Part shown: one piece after another, positions 34,901 to 47,385 of the stretch | Position numbering within the stretch: position 1 is the stretch's first letter | Layout: the number at the start of each line of letters is the position of its first letter | NCBI GenBank assembly: GCA_001643675.2 | Contig: LSRY02000013.1 | Span: 250,501-314,500, forward strand | Origin: Monocercomonoides exilis | Taxonomy: Eukaryota > Preaxostyla > Oxymonadida > Polymastigidae | Direction of reading: 5' to 3' | Length of the DNA stretch: 64,000 nucleotides | Translations under genes and position numbers: made by a program | Notes under the pieces: model-generated | The model's input: only the letters and a program-made list of their open reading frames with translations | Databases searched by the model: none | Told to the model about the DNA's origin: nothing

Positions 34901-37900
34901 GTGCGAGATTGCAATCAAACAGCAATCGACAAACATTTCGTTTCTTTCTGCAAGAGGAGGACGGGTGTCGATAAATCAACTCATTATGCTCTCGACCTCT
35001 TTTGATGGCACATCCACACTGGATGCCATATCTGTCACAGATGCATGCGAATCTTTCATGTTGAACGACTCGATAATTGAAAACTCTCAAATCAGAGACG
35101 GATCTGTTGTGAAGATTTCTGATTGCACTGCAAATGTGAATGTGTCTAATTGCACATTCAAGGGGGTGACTTGCTCATTGGGCAAGGGCGGTGCCATTAG
35201 CATGCACAAGCCAGAAGTTGCATCGCCTTGCCACGAATGTCTTGAGAAATGCACATTTGAAGAATGCAAAATAAAAAGTGACGAAGCATGCGGGGGAGGC
35301 GTGTGCTGCTGCATTGGAATGAGCAATCATCTGGAGATCACAAACTGCGCATTCACAGGCTGTGAAGCATCTGTCGAAAAGAAAGGGGGTTTTGGAGGAG
35401 GATTGTTTCTTGAGTTCGATCATCAAGATGTCGAATTTGTTGTCTCTGAGCCTTCTTTTTCTCAAAGCTCTCCAAATGCTGCCAAATGCGGAAGCGAACT
35501 GTTCATGAAATCCCCAAGTTTGGAGGCAAGCGCCACCGACAGCACCCTTCCATTTGCCAAAACAATGGCGGACATATCTCTCGATTCCATGAGAGGGTTT
35601 GATGGCAACGATTCAGAACATGCAATTCCACTGATATTGCTTTTCCAGGCAATAGGCTCGGAAATACTTGCTTCCTCATTGGAAGGGGCAGACACAATTG
35701 CCTGTGGCTTTGAGTGCTACCCATGCGCTTCAATAGATCAAGCCCTTTCTCGCTTCAAAACTGTCGACAAAAGAGCAATAACTGTGAGGACAGAGTCTTT
35801 TGTGATCCATGAGATCGATCTGAGTGATGTGAAGATGATATCAGATGGAGAACAGCAGGCATCTCTCACAATGCCATCTGCAATTGAAAGTGGAACAACA
35901 ATGATCTCATCCAAGGGCATCACACAACTCGAACAATTGAAGATAATTGTTCCTCCTCATATCTCCAACGAAGTCAAATTTGTGATTTCTTCTTCAACTA
36001 ACAAAGGTGTGCTCTCGCTCACAAACTGCCAAATAGAGATAGAAGATGAATCAGAAGCGCCCAACAATTATGTTATAATCAAAATAAGTGGATCATCAAT
36101 CCATCTGGTGTTTGTGACTGTGACAAACTGCAGAATGGCAATGCCATTATTTTCATTTGACATAGTTCCACCAATGAATGCACCTGAAACAGCAGAAGTC
36201 CAGATGAAGAATTGCTCGTTCAGCAATATCACTCATCAAGATAAAGACAGCTCAGCGTTATCATGTGCATCTCTGGGATGTGGATGTTCGATAGCCGGGT
36301 GTAATTTCAGTGAGATTTTTGCAGATCAGAGCATAAATGGAGGAGCAATGAGAGTGGTGCTTGAAGCAGATGGAGAATTGGAAATAACTGATTGCAACAT
36401 GGAGGAATGTCAAGCAGAAAATAGAACAGAGGGGAAAGGCGGTTGGCTGTTCTTTGACTGCAAGCAGAATTATGGATTTGTCTTTGGAAACTTGTCTTTC
36501 AACGAATGCTGTGCATTTGTTGGAAACAACATTTATTTGAAGGGTAATGCTCTTTCTATCAACCTGGGAAAGCAACAGTTTGCATTGAATATGCCAACTG
36601 AAAGAGAAAGACGGAATGACTTTTGTGGATATGGCAATGATGAAGCCAAAGAAATTCCTCTCGCCTTGTTTGAAGCAGAATGGAACACTCCAGCATTTGT
36701 GAATGGTGTTGGAGGTGTGGATTATCCTTTATGCGGGTTTGACTGGTATCCGTGCAGCACAATAACATATGCTGGAAATAATCGGTTCATTGAAGAAAAT
36801 GCGGCAATTCGCTTGCAAAGCTCATTTTCTTTCAGCAAGTCAGTGATATTCTCGGGCAAAGCATATGAGATAGATGCGGAGAGCAAAGGAGAAAAAGTCG
36901 AAGTCGAAGGAATAGAAGAAAACCTCAAGGTGAGCAGTTTTTTCGAAATCAGAACATCAGTTACATTTTCCAAATTAACATTTCTCCTCCCATCATTTTT
37001 CGCTCCTTGTCCATTGAATAGCCTTTTTCTGTGCAGCAAATCAACCCTTTCATTCAAGGATGTGGATATGGAGATGAAAGTTGCAGGACTGCAGTGCAAA
37101 TACAGTCTTATTGTGGCAACTGACAGCACCATCGGAATTGACGGGTTTGGTTTATCGGAGATAGAATTCAGTGGAGTCAGTGCCTTTGAATTCTCCGGAA
37201 AAGAAGCAAATTTCACAATCAGTGCAATTACAATGAGCAATGTTAAAAGAACAGAAGCAGGAGGAATTGTTGAGATAAAACATGGTGCTCATCCAGTCTT
37301 TCAGAATTTATCATCAGCCAACAGCACATATTCCAACCATTGCACCATTTTGGTGGAAGAGGCTTGTGGGCTGACTCTTCTTGAATGCAACATGAGCGGA
37401 CTGAAAAGAACGACTGATAGTGGATGCTCTGTGGTGGGTGTTGTGGGAAATGAAAATATCATTCAGATCAATGGATGCTTCTTTGATGACATTGTTTGTT
37501 CATCATCTGGCTCCCAAGGAGGGAGCTTGCACGTGAAAGTGTTGAGTGGTGGAGAATTGTTGTTCGACAACAACAGCGTATGCCGAAGCAAAGTTCCAGC
37601 AATTGATGGGGATGGAGGAGGATTGCACATCACTTTCGAAAGTGTGGAAGTTGCATATTCAATGAAGAATGTTGTGTTTGAAGGCAACGACGCGCTCTGG
37701 GGAAAAGACATCTTCCTCAACTGCACAAAGCCAAGCACAATTGTCGATCCGCTGCTGTGGGCAGGAACTGCTGAAAGAGGTGAAGAAGAGAGGAACAAGT
37801 GGGTGTTTGACTTCACAGATGCTCGCATCAATATGACACTCTTGCGCTTTCTGTTTCCAACAGATGACGATATCATTTATGTGGACGAATCATTGGGGAA

Positions 37901-40900
37901 CGAAATGGGAAGTTGCGGCTCGGGAGTCAATCCATGCAAGGAGTTGGGCTTTGGATATGGAAAATTGGGCACATCAAAAACAATCCTTCATATACAGAAC
38001 TCAGCATGGCTCTTGGGAGAAATAGATCGAAAAGAAGAAAAACTGACAATCCGCGGAGGTGATGATAAATCTGAAATGCATGTTGGAATACAAGGCCATA
38101 TTCAGCTCTCGTCTGGCCCAGCATCCACTTCGCTCACTCTCCAGAACCTGCTGTTTTTTGTGCCATCGACACCAGGCAAACACTCAGAAGTGATTGTGGG
38201 AAGCGTTGGCCGTGTGAGCATTGTTTCATGCACTTTTGGAGATGCAGAAATAGAGTGCACAAATTCATATATGTGGGTTGTCCGAGGGGATGGAAGTGCG
38301 ATCCAGTTTGATGATCTCAAAATAGAAAATACCCAATTTGGATCGAACTGTGGAATATGCAAAGCTGATCGAGGAACAGTGGTTGTCACTCAGGCAGTTG
38401 CGACAAATATTAACATTGATGGAGATGGATTGTTTTGTTGTGGCGTTGGTGCTGCATTGATTCTCAACAGATCGTCATTCACAAATTGTGGTGCTTCAAA
38501 GGGTGTTGCAATATATGCCACAAATGCATCTCGACTGGAGATATTCAATTCGACATTTGATAGATGCAAAACCTCGGAAAGTGAAGGTGGAGGGATAAAC
38601 TGCAAGATCGGAGACAAATCCAGTCTTACTGTTCAAAATGTTTCGTTTGAAAACTGCTGGGTTGATGAGGAAAGAAGTCGCGGAGGAGCAATATTCTTGC
38701 ATGCTTTTAACGATTCGTCAAACACATTTTCATTTGAGTCTTTGACATTTCGAGACAACAAAGCGCACAAGGGCAGGGACATTTTCGTTGAATGCAAAAG
38801 CCTCAACGAATCAATAACAAACGAACGATTCAACTTCAAAATGTTCGACTCAAACAACACAAAACTCGTGTTTGCCGAGGGGATAGACTTCACAGCCTTT
38901 GCCGAGAGAACAATGGACCTTGTTCTGTTTTTGGTTCCATTCACTTCAAACAGAATTGTCGTTTCACACCAAGGCGTGGATATTGCGGGCTGTGGTGACG
39001 AGACCGTTCCATGCCAGACTTTCAGGCATGGATATTGGCACATTGACAGCAGCTCCGAGGAAAAGAACATGCTGATCGATAAAAATGCATCTGTAAAAGA
39101 TTCTTATGACATCTCAAAAATGAACATTTCGTCTTGTTCATCAGAGATAATGAGCTGCCTGAGGTTTGAACCAACACTCGAAACAACAAGCAGCAATCCC
39201 ATATTTCATGCTTCAGGTGGCTTTTTGTTTCTTCATATCATATTTTCTGTGCCAACAACATTTGTTCCGGATCAAGCAAGTCTCATTTCTTCATCTTCAG
39301 ATGCCACATCAATCTCGCACGTTTCTTTGCAAAGTTGTTCTTTTGAGCTGTATTCATTATCACACGATATGATTTTGCAGTTTTCTCTTCTTTCAACAAC
39401 AGGAGGAGATGTGGAGTTGTGCAACTGTTCAGTTCAGAGTCTTCATTTTTCGGAGACTCCCTTTGCCATTGCCTCACCCATGAGTATTCGCTCTTGTTCG
39501 TTCAACGATATATCAGCTCCAGACAGTTGTGCCGGAGGGATTATGAAAATCAATCTTCATGCACATGAAAGATTGCACATGGAGGATGTTACCATGACGA
39601 ACAGTGGATGCTCACAAAACAATGGAAACGGAGGGGCTTGCTTCATTGACTGCACAGAGGCTTATGCAACAGAACAATTTTTATTCAACAACACTGTGTT
39701 TTCGATGAATGTTGCAAAGATTGGAAAGAACATGTTCGTGCTTTCAGCAAGTTTGAACAGCTCCATAACCACACAGGCATTCTCCTTCAACTACTCTGGG
39801 TTGATCAACGATTCAAATGTGTTTGTTGGAAGCGATGCTATTTTCACTGACACCGATTTATTCAGATTTTTAATTCCATATGCAAATAACACCATTTTTG
39901 TTTCCTCCAGTGGTGCAGATGTGCTGCGATGCGGAAGCGAAGATGATCCATGCGAATCATTCTGGACTGGCGTGAATCACCTCAGTCACACGGATGATGG
40001 CAAACAAATCTTCATTGAAGGGGTTGCAAATGTGGATAATGAATACGATCTCTCAGGTTTTGCAGTGGCTTCTGCCTCAATTCTGAAAGAAGAAGATGGT
40101 CAAAGCGAAATTGTTTTTTCAAAAAGATGAATGGAACAAGTGGTGCATATGCGCTGAACAGAAATGAGATGTCCATATGCGCGATAATGTTGTCCATTGG
40201 AGAAAACTTTGAGAATTCTGTTGATTGTGTGATCCTCAGTGAAGGAGATGAGCTGTTGTTGAGAAGATGCGCCTTTCAAAGCAAAGCGGCAGATAACACA
40301 GAAGCAGACTGTTCGTTTGTGTTGATGAGGAGAGGAAAGCTCAGTGTCGATGATCTTGAGATGAAATCTTCATCGGTGCGGAAAAGTGTGTTCGTGATGC
40401 ACGATGCATGTGTGTGTGAATTTCACGCTGTGAAGATTTCCCAGTGCACAATTGATCGTGGTTGTGTTTTTGAAAGCGTGTCTTCAACAAATGCGGCAAA
40501 TGGGATTGGATTGATCAACATGACAGATTCGGCCCTTTCTTCAGTGACAAGAAACGACAATGGCGGCAGCGCTATTCATTCCACTGGCCAAAATGGCCTC
40601 ATCGTTTTGATAAGCGGATCTCAGTTTGTTGACTGCAAGGCTGAAATGAGCATGAAGGGAGGTGCAGTGTCGTTCTGCCTGAATGATGGGGGTGAGTTGA
40701 GAATAAGTGACACAACAATGACAAGATGCAGCTGCTCAATGAGCGGGAGGGGAGGTGGCATCCACGTGTCGACAAAAGTGGAGGGAACTTTGAACATTCT
40801 GTTTCAGAAGATGTTCTTCACGGGAAACACAGCAGGCGTTGGGAATGACATCTTCATTCTGTGCCATAACATCACAAAACAGATCAACGAAACTCAGTTC

Positions 40901-43857
40901 AGGTTTTCCTTGAAAGAGGGTGTGTATTCGTCTATCAACGCCATCTATGGCTCAGACACAACAGATCACATGAGCGACACAAACTTGATGGACTTCATCA
41001 CAATATATGAGTCTGATTTTATCATCGTGTCTTCTGATGATGGCAAAAACGGAAAAACGAGAGACAATGCGGATCGGCCAAGATACCATGCTTTTCAATT
41101 GGTTATGCCTGCTTCCACTTGTCAAGCGACATCACAAGCATGATGCTTGTTGATGGTGAATCTGTTATTGATGAAGAATGCATTTTGGACAGCATGACCC
41201 TCACGTCTCTCAAAAGAAATAATGCAGCCATTCGAGTTCAGACAGGCATATCCCAGGCAGGCGTGTCTCTCATCACAATTCAGAATCATGTGACTTTGTC
41301 TCGTCTGAGCTTTGTGTTTGAAAGAAATGCTCTTTCCTCGTATTCTTCTTTCATCTTTATGAGCTCCGACAGTTTGAGGATGGAATCGTGCTCTTTCACA
41401 TCTCCAAGAACTGAACAATCCCAGCTTTCCATTCCTTGCACTTTATTCACAGTGCTTTCTGGAGATGTCTATTTCAGTGAGTGTGCTTTTTCTGGACTCC
41501 ACTTGGCATCGTCTGCAATAAGCAGCTGCACAGGAAATGTCAAGGTCACATCTTGCTCTTTCAAGAGCATAGATTATTCTGCAAGTGTCATCATATGCGA
41601 TGACGGAATGTTTGAGATATGCAACACCTCTTTCGACGAGTGCTTCGAGAAAGACCATGGGGCACCTTTGATTTCGTTCACAAATGCCAAAAATGTTTCT
41701 TTAAAAGAATGCAACATTGTGGGCAGTCATTCGTCTGCGATGAAAGGTGGATTTGTGTCATTCACATCATGTACCAACATTTGCATCAGCTCGTGCCTGT
41801 TTGAAAATACAGACCTTTCAAACAGAGAAGAAAACAACATAAATCCGCAATCATCCGAGCTTTGCTCCTGGAACAGCTCGCTGGCGAGCCTTGAAAGAAG
41901 CACCGCTTCCATCTCAGATACCTTGTTTTCCAACGCATCACACGGCGGACTATCTGCTTCTGGAGGAAGCGTCAGAATTGTGAAAGGAGAGTTTGTGGGC
42001 AATGATCCATCAATCGCCAGATTCCCTTCAATCAGAAGAAACATCCTCTGCGAACACAATGGAAAGCTTGAGATCGACAGCTTGAAGGGAGGAGATGGAC
42101 TACTGCCAAACACATCACTGTGGATTTTGAATGAAGGATGCGAGCTCACGGGGATGCCAACTGAAAGGCTATCTGAATTCTTCATCCCATCACTGGATGC
42201 TGTGGAAGTGAAAGAAAATAATGATGCTGCTGAACTGACTTTCAAAGGAAGGCTCCTCATCCCATGCAATCTGAGTTTCCAGATTGTGTCAAAGATAGAT
42301 GATGTCGGCTCAATAGAGACTTTTCCGTTTGCAGAAGACAACTTTGATTCTGAAAATGAAGCGAAAGGAAAGATTAGCATTTCTCTTATAAGTTCGGCTG
42401 CAAGAGAAGAAGAGGTTCTTGTCTGTATTTTGTTTGGAAAAAAAGATGCTCCATCATCAACTGACTCTTTTATTCTGAAGAACAAGAGCGAGTCTCAGAC
42501 AAGCGGAGATGAAAGGATTTCTGAGGGAGAAAAAGAAGGGAAATCATCATGGGCATTGATTGTGATCATTATGGCTATTGTTCTATTGATTGTTCTTATT
42601 ATTTCTGTTATTCTTGCAGTCAGATGGAGAAAGGCAAAGAATGAAGCAGAAGATCTGAGAGAGATTGTGAATGACAACATCAGAAAGGATCCGAAGGCTT
42701 TTGAGATGGTGACGATGGAGATGTCACCTGAGGCACAGTGGAAGAGAGCAGAGAGGGAGGCTGAGAAGAAGAACGATGAAAGGATAAAGAAGAGGGTATA
42801 TGCGAAAAGCCTTCAGCATTCAGAGTCATCTGAGCATTTGCTGGCTGAGAGCGGATCAACTGAATACATTTTGGGAAAAGACTCAGACAAGATTCCAGAA
42901 TGGATGCTGGAGAAGGTTGATAATGAGGAGGAGATAAGGAAGAGAACACCATCTCCTTCAATTTCATCCACTTCATCCACTTCATCCACAGACACTTCAG
43001 ACACTGAATCCACTTTTGTTCGGAGGGAAGATCTGTGCCCAACCACCTCATCCATGTCCAATCTGGTGGACGCAATCGCATGTTCTTCTCCTCATGAGAA
43101 GCTGATTGTGGATTTGAGAGATTCGCTGTTCATGTTGCTTCATGGGAGGAATAAGACAAAAGAGATGGCAATTGGCTCATTGAAAGAAAGGGAGATGACA
43201 GCTGCTCAGATCCTGTTCTGGGTGGCCAATCTTGCACTCCACTCCTTTGATGAGATGGAAAACAAGCTTCAGACACTTTCCAATCTGAGCCCTCACATTG
43301 TGTTGTTCTCCGAGCACATGGTGATCTGCATTGTGATGCACTCAGACCTTTTATCAGATGACTCTGATTCATCATCGATCTCATCGACAGTTGTGACATC
43401 TGCCAGCGATGATGATGATGAAAGTGACTCCCTTCCCTCATCGGCATTTGAGGATGAAGATAGCTTCAAAAAAGAGTGTTTGAGGTGGAAGGCTCCAGAG
43501 CTGCTGATCAACAAGAACATGGGGGCAACAAAGAAGTCGGTGGTGTTCTCGATCGGGATGATGCTGTGGGAGTGCCTGACACTCCAGATCCCGTTCGGGG
43601 AGTACGAGGCTGTGATTGCTGGAGACAAGATTGCAAAAGGAGAGGCTTTGAGCATGTGCGGAAATACTCCAAGCACATTCTCTTTGATCGTCAGCGAATG
43701 CCTCTCCTTTCAGCCTTCCAACCGGCCTTCTCTCGTCTCCATTTCGAGAGAGTTCTTTCAGAAGTTCCCCGAGTCAGCCAAGCTCCCCACAATGACTGAC
43801 GCACTCTTCACAAACCAGCAATCAGCCATCAGCAGAAACAGCTGCTGCAGCTATTAG
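31953..43857 (+). CDS. Giant beta-helix surface protein with TM and pseudokinase tail (gene B, left copy; frame broken twice)
   Basis: This is a paralogue of gene A but much longer, about 3970 aa if read through. ATG 31953 opens a signal peptide (MIFSLFSVYFNFIFSL). The ectodomain is about eight modules of roughly 370 aa. Each has C/S-rich beta-helix turns, GG(G/A) motifs (for example FGGGLFLEF, EGGGINC), usually an F..N.A..G.D(I/M)F string, and a boundary like VSS.G.D...CG....PC. The TM segment is encoded at about 42550-42630, followed by a Ser/Asp-rich tail and a kinase-like domain (43081-43790) with RWKAPE but no HRD or DFG. The frame moves by one base at 40121-40125 (A5; A6 in the other copy) and again at 41053-41057 (A5 versus A6). 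The pieces 31953-40130, about 40127-41143 and about 41119-43857 therefore lie in successive frames. These may be sequence errors or real lesions. From 34628 onward the gene lies inside the left arm of the inverted duplication. Confidence 0.8.
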
Positions 43858-46133
43858 TGTTTGCTTCTCTCATCCCATCACAACCATCGCTATCGTTCCC
43901 AGCCCTCGTATTCATCTCGTTATCTCCTTTTTTCATTTTTGCTTTTGGTGAATAATAACAAGAAAGATAGAAATGAGTGCTGCCCATGGCTTCTGAAGGC
44001 TTTCTTTTGTTTTGTTTTGTTTTGTTTCTGTTGCCTCCAAACAGGGCTTGGCATTTGCCAGCCAGAGTCTGATGTTTGCGTTTTTCTGTGTTGTTCCTGC
44101 ACTTCGCTCGAAAGTGATTTTTCACAACCACTTTCGTTTTATTGCTTGTAAACCCACTTCAAAATGGAAAGGCACCGAGCCAAATGATTTCTGAAATCCT
44201 TTGATCTTCCTCTGTGAATTGCGTTCTTCTCTGAAATGAATGTTCCTCAAAAATGAATCCCAGCATCCTTGCATTGACTCAGCCAAGAAATCAAAATAAA
44301 AAAAATATGTGACATCGTTGGCACCTGCTCAAAAACCCAGAATGCACCTTTCTCAGCCTTGGCCAAATTTCTAGAGTCATGCCAAGATGACTTTTTTTTA
44401 TTCGTTCAAAACATGAAATATGTCAATATAGAAATTGTTGAGATAAAAATAACGGCAAACGATGTGAAAGGAAATGGCATTCAAAGAAATGGGAGGTTTC
44501 AAATAAGTTCCATCAAAATGAAGAGAGAAGCACTCTGGAATTTATTTTTTTTTATTGAAAGCTCATTGCCTCCTTCTTTCAAACGATTCGAGACAAAAGG
44601 CAAGAAGCTGAGTCATCTTGCGCATTCTTGCAGCGATTGCACCCAGCATCTTGCATTCCCATTCCATCCCAAAATAACTGCATTCCCCAATGAAAAATTC
44701 CCACCTCCATCAACATGGCACAGATTCACAGAGTATCTCCTTCCACTTTGTCATCCTTTTTGCGTTTAGGCGTTGATCACCAGCTTGGCACTTTCAGCCG
44801 AAGCATAAATATCTCTTCCCTTTTGAAATAGAAGCGCGCTTTCGCTGCTGATGACACAAACAAAAATTAGGCACTCAAGCTTCAGCTTTCAATTAACTTG
44901 CGATGCTTCGGGGGAAAAATGAAATAAAAAAATGTAATTGTGAACCAATGGAACATTTGCTGGCCATTTCTTGAACGCTCCAACTTGATCGGAACATCGC
45001 TTCTCTGCTTCCATTCGCAATATCCCTTGTTTCCAATTTGAAGAATATGCTATCGCCACAACTCTGTGCCCTCCAATCAACACACGCACCTGCTAGTTGG
45101 ATGCATGCCCTCCAATAAAAGAGCTGTTTTTCCTTTTCCTCTTATCCTTTTCCTTCCAGAATCTGTCTCAAAGCAGCAGCAACGATACAAATACCGAAGC
45201 ACGCAAAATCATTTGTCGGCAAGCGCATCAGATGGTCAATGTCAATTTCAGTTCTTGTTCATCCAGCCATTTTCTTTGCTTTTCGCAGGCAAACATCCCT
45301 CACATTTTCGCTTTCCACAAAATGTGACATGGCAACTGCACATTTTGGAGGGGAAAAAATAAAATAAATAAAATGCGCCAATAAAAGCAAACTGAGCTGA
45401 AGCCTCTTCAGTTGGCCATTTCCCAAACGATTTTTCTGCCAATATGGCTCTCATGGAATTTCTCAGCAAAAAACTCTTAAAAAAGAAAAGAGCTGTTCTT
45501 TTCAACAAAAGCATCCTTTCCATTCATAAAAATTCCAAACCTCTTTTTTTTTCTTGCACCTACAACGCATTCAATATTTTTATGTTCAGATCCTCAAGCA
45601 GAAGCAAAGGTTAGATTCTTTTTCCATTTTTGGAAATAAAAAATAAGGCATCGAAAAGAAAAGGCATTTCATGCTCGATGTTAGACAATTCCAAAAGATT
45701 GCATGTCTTGAGATATGCTTTATTGCTTTATTGCGAGCAATGTCTTTCTGCGCTGGCACCAGGCATTCCCTCGTTTTTTGAGTCATCGAAAAGAATCTCC
45801 ACAAAAATGAGAGAAATGAAATAAAAGAGCATTATCATCTGCAATGAAAATAGCTTTTGCTCAGTGGCTTCTTGCAATGGTCGCTCTTCACCGAACAACC
45901 ACAGTCCGACTCACACAAATTGATAGGAAAACAAAAATCATCTTTCAAATGATACGCTCTCTGCACAAATTGCAATCTTTGTTCAATGCTTAAATTCTAT
46001 CGAATCCAGCAACATTGCACGTTCATCCGTTTTTGTGCTGCCTAAGAGCAAATACACGCTTTTTGTTCTCTATTTTTGATTTTGAAGAAATTATTATTTG
46101 TTGATCATTTCGCTACAAAATCTTTCAAACAAA
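34628..46133 (+). repeat. Left arm of an 11.5-kb inverted duplication
   Basis: This segment recurs in reverse complement at 48871-60378. Matching starts inside gene B at TTGGTTCAAAGACAGC (34628) and ends at CTTTCAAACAAA (46133). It holds the 3' three-quarters of gene B plus about 2.3 kb of downstream non-coding DNA. From about 38.34 kb to 46.07 kb I found almost only A/T-run length differences. From 34.7 to 38.3 kb more than a dozen amino-acid changes separate the arms. The last 63 bases of the inner end are also diverged. Confidence 0.95.
43858..46133. other. Non-coding tail of the left arm
   Basis: These 2.3 kb downstream of gene B have no supported gene. A 136-codon open frame (44359-44769) has no recognisable domain, ordinary composition or start context. 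It exists in both arms only because the DNA is duplicated. The sequence is less AT-rich than other intergenic DNA here, so it could be an old decayed copy of something. Confidence 0.5.
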
Positions 46134-46536
46134 GTGTACATGTTTATTACAACAAAGCACATAGTCCTGTAAATCAATTTATAATAGGCTTGTTACGATT
46201 CGAAAAAAAATATTCAAACACTTTCAAAAATACGAAAAACTGGAAAAGAAATAAAACAAATGTTTGTATAAAACTTGCAAATTAATCTGTTCGCTATTTT
46301 TTCAAAAATAATTTATTTTCCAAAACTCAAATGCAACTTCAAAACAAAATCTTTTGGAATTTGAAAATGAAAAAACAAAAAAGTTCATCACTGAAAAAAA
46401 ACCCAACAAGCAAACAGAAAATTACCTTTGAAAACACTCAAGATACAAAAGAAGTTCGAAAAGAAATAAAATTAAAAATTAAAAACAAAAAAAAACATAA
46501 TATGAAAAGCAACATTAATTTTAGAAATCCTCCATT
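46134..46536. other. Spacer DNA, no gene seen
   Basis: This is AT-rich sequence between the left arm and the 3' end of the GTPase-like gene. An open Lys-rich frame here runs antisense into the GTPase and is not a convincing gene. Confidence 0.5.
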
Positions 46537-47154
46537 TCACATCAGAAAACATTTGAATATTGATTTCTCGTTTTTGGTAGACAGTTCTCCATCAACAACC
46601 TCATCTGCTTCAACGGGTTTGGATTCGTGGTTACTCAAGCCCAGCCGTACCAGCTCTGTGAATGCCTCATCCACATTCTCTCCTGTTTCTGCTGACGTCT
46701 CAAAATACCCACAAAATCCCTCTTTTTTGCACCAGTCTTCAACCTCAAATCGGTTAACAGCCCGATGCTCCCACTGATCGCTTCCATTTCCAATAAGGAT
46801 AAGCGGGCAATCATTTGAATAGCTCGCCAAAATACCGTCTATCTTTTTTTTCATCTCTTTCAAGTTATTAAAAGAATCATACGACGACAGTCTGAAAACA
46901 AGTGCACAAACATCCGATCCTCGAAAATTAACTCTCGGAATCAAAGTCAGATGATTGAAAGGCACATCCTAAAAATACGCCTGAACATTTTTATCATCAG
47001 CAGAAACATTTTTTGATTTGCAATCAATACCGATTCCAGTTCTAGAATTGTATAGATGTCCATCAACGTATCTTTGAATCAGTGAAGTGAGGCCCACTCC
47101 ATATTCACCAATGATGTCCACTTTCACCTTCAATTCCTCTTCTGTTTCATTCAT
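46537..47154 (-). pseudogene. Degenerate Ras/Rab-like small GTPase with in-frame TAG
   Basis: One reading frame encodes a roughly 205-residue small-GTPase fold, interrupted by a single TAG at 46969-46971. The P-loop reads GEYGVGLTS where the family has G....GK(S/T), so the invariant Lys is Leu. The switch II/DTAG region is replaced around the TAG. FRGSDVCALVFRLSSYDSF matches the beta-4 region. The NK.D motif reads NGSD (Lys to Gly), and ETSAETGENVDEAF matches the G5 ETSA motif. The C-terminus CFLM is an intact CAAX prenylation box. Loss of both base- and phosphate-binding lysines plus the stop argues for a dead gene; a readthrough pseudo-GTPase is the alternative. It lies in the spacer between the two inverted arms, next to a Merlin transposon. 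Confidence 0.7.
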
Positions 47155-47280
47155 CAAATAGAAATATTTTTATTACATTCAGATCTTTTTTATCATTATT
47201 TGAATCTTTTCACTTATTAACTTTGAAAGAATGTCAATACAATTGTTCTTTCAAAATAAAAATTAATTGTGAAAATATTC

Positions 47281-47311
47281 GGTAGAGGGTAACAATACAC
47301 CACAATCCAAA
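47281..47311 (+). repeat. Merlin left terminal inverted repeat
   Basis: Begins GGTAGAGGGTAACAATACAC directly after the 8-bp target duplication AAATATTC (47273-47280). Confidence 0.9.
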
Positions 47312-47385
47312 ACCCATATATTCAAGCAGATAATTACTTGTTATTCATTTTCCAAAAAGAATTATAATATGAAACCTCCGGGTTT

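Noticed and set aside
44359-44769. 136-codon frame conserved in both arms (also 50234-50644)
   Set aside because: Its presence twice is explained by the inverted duplication. Non-coding sequence around it is equally conserved, and no domain or codon signal supports it.
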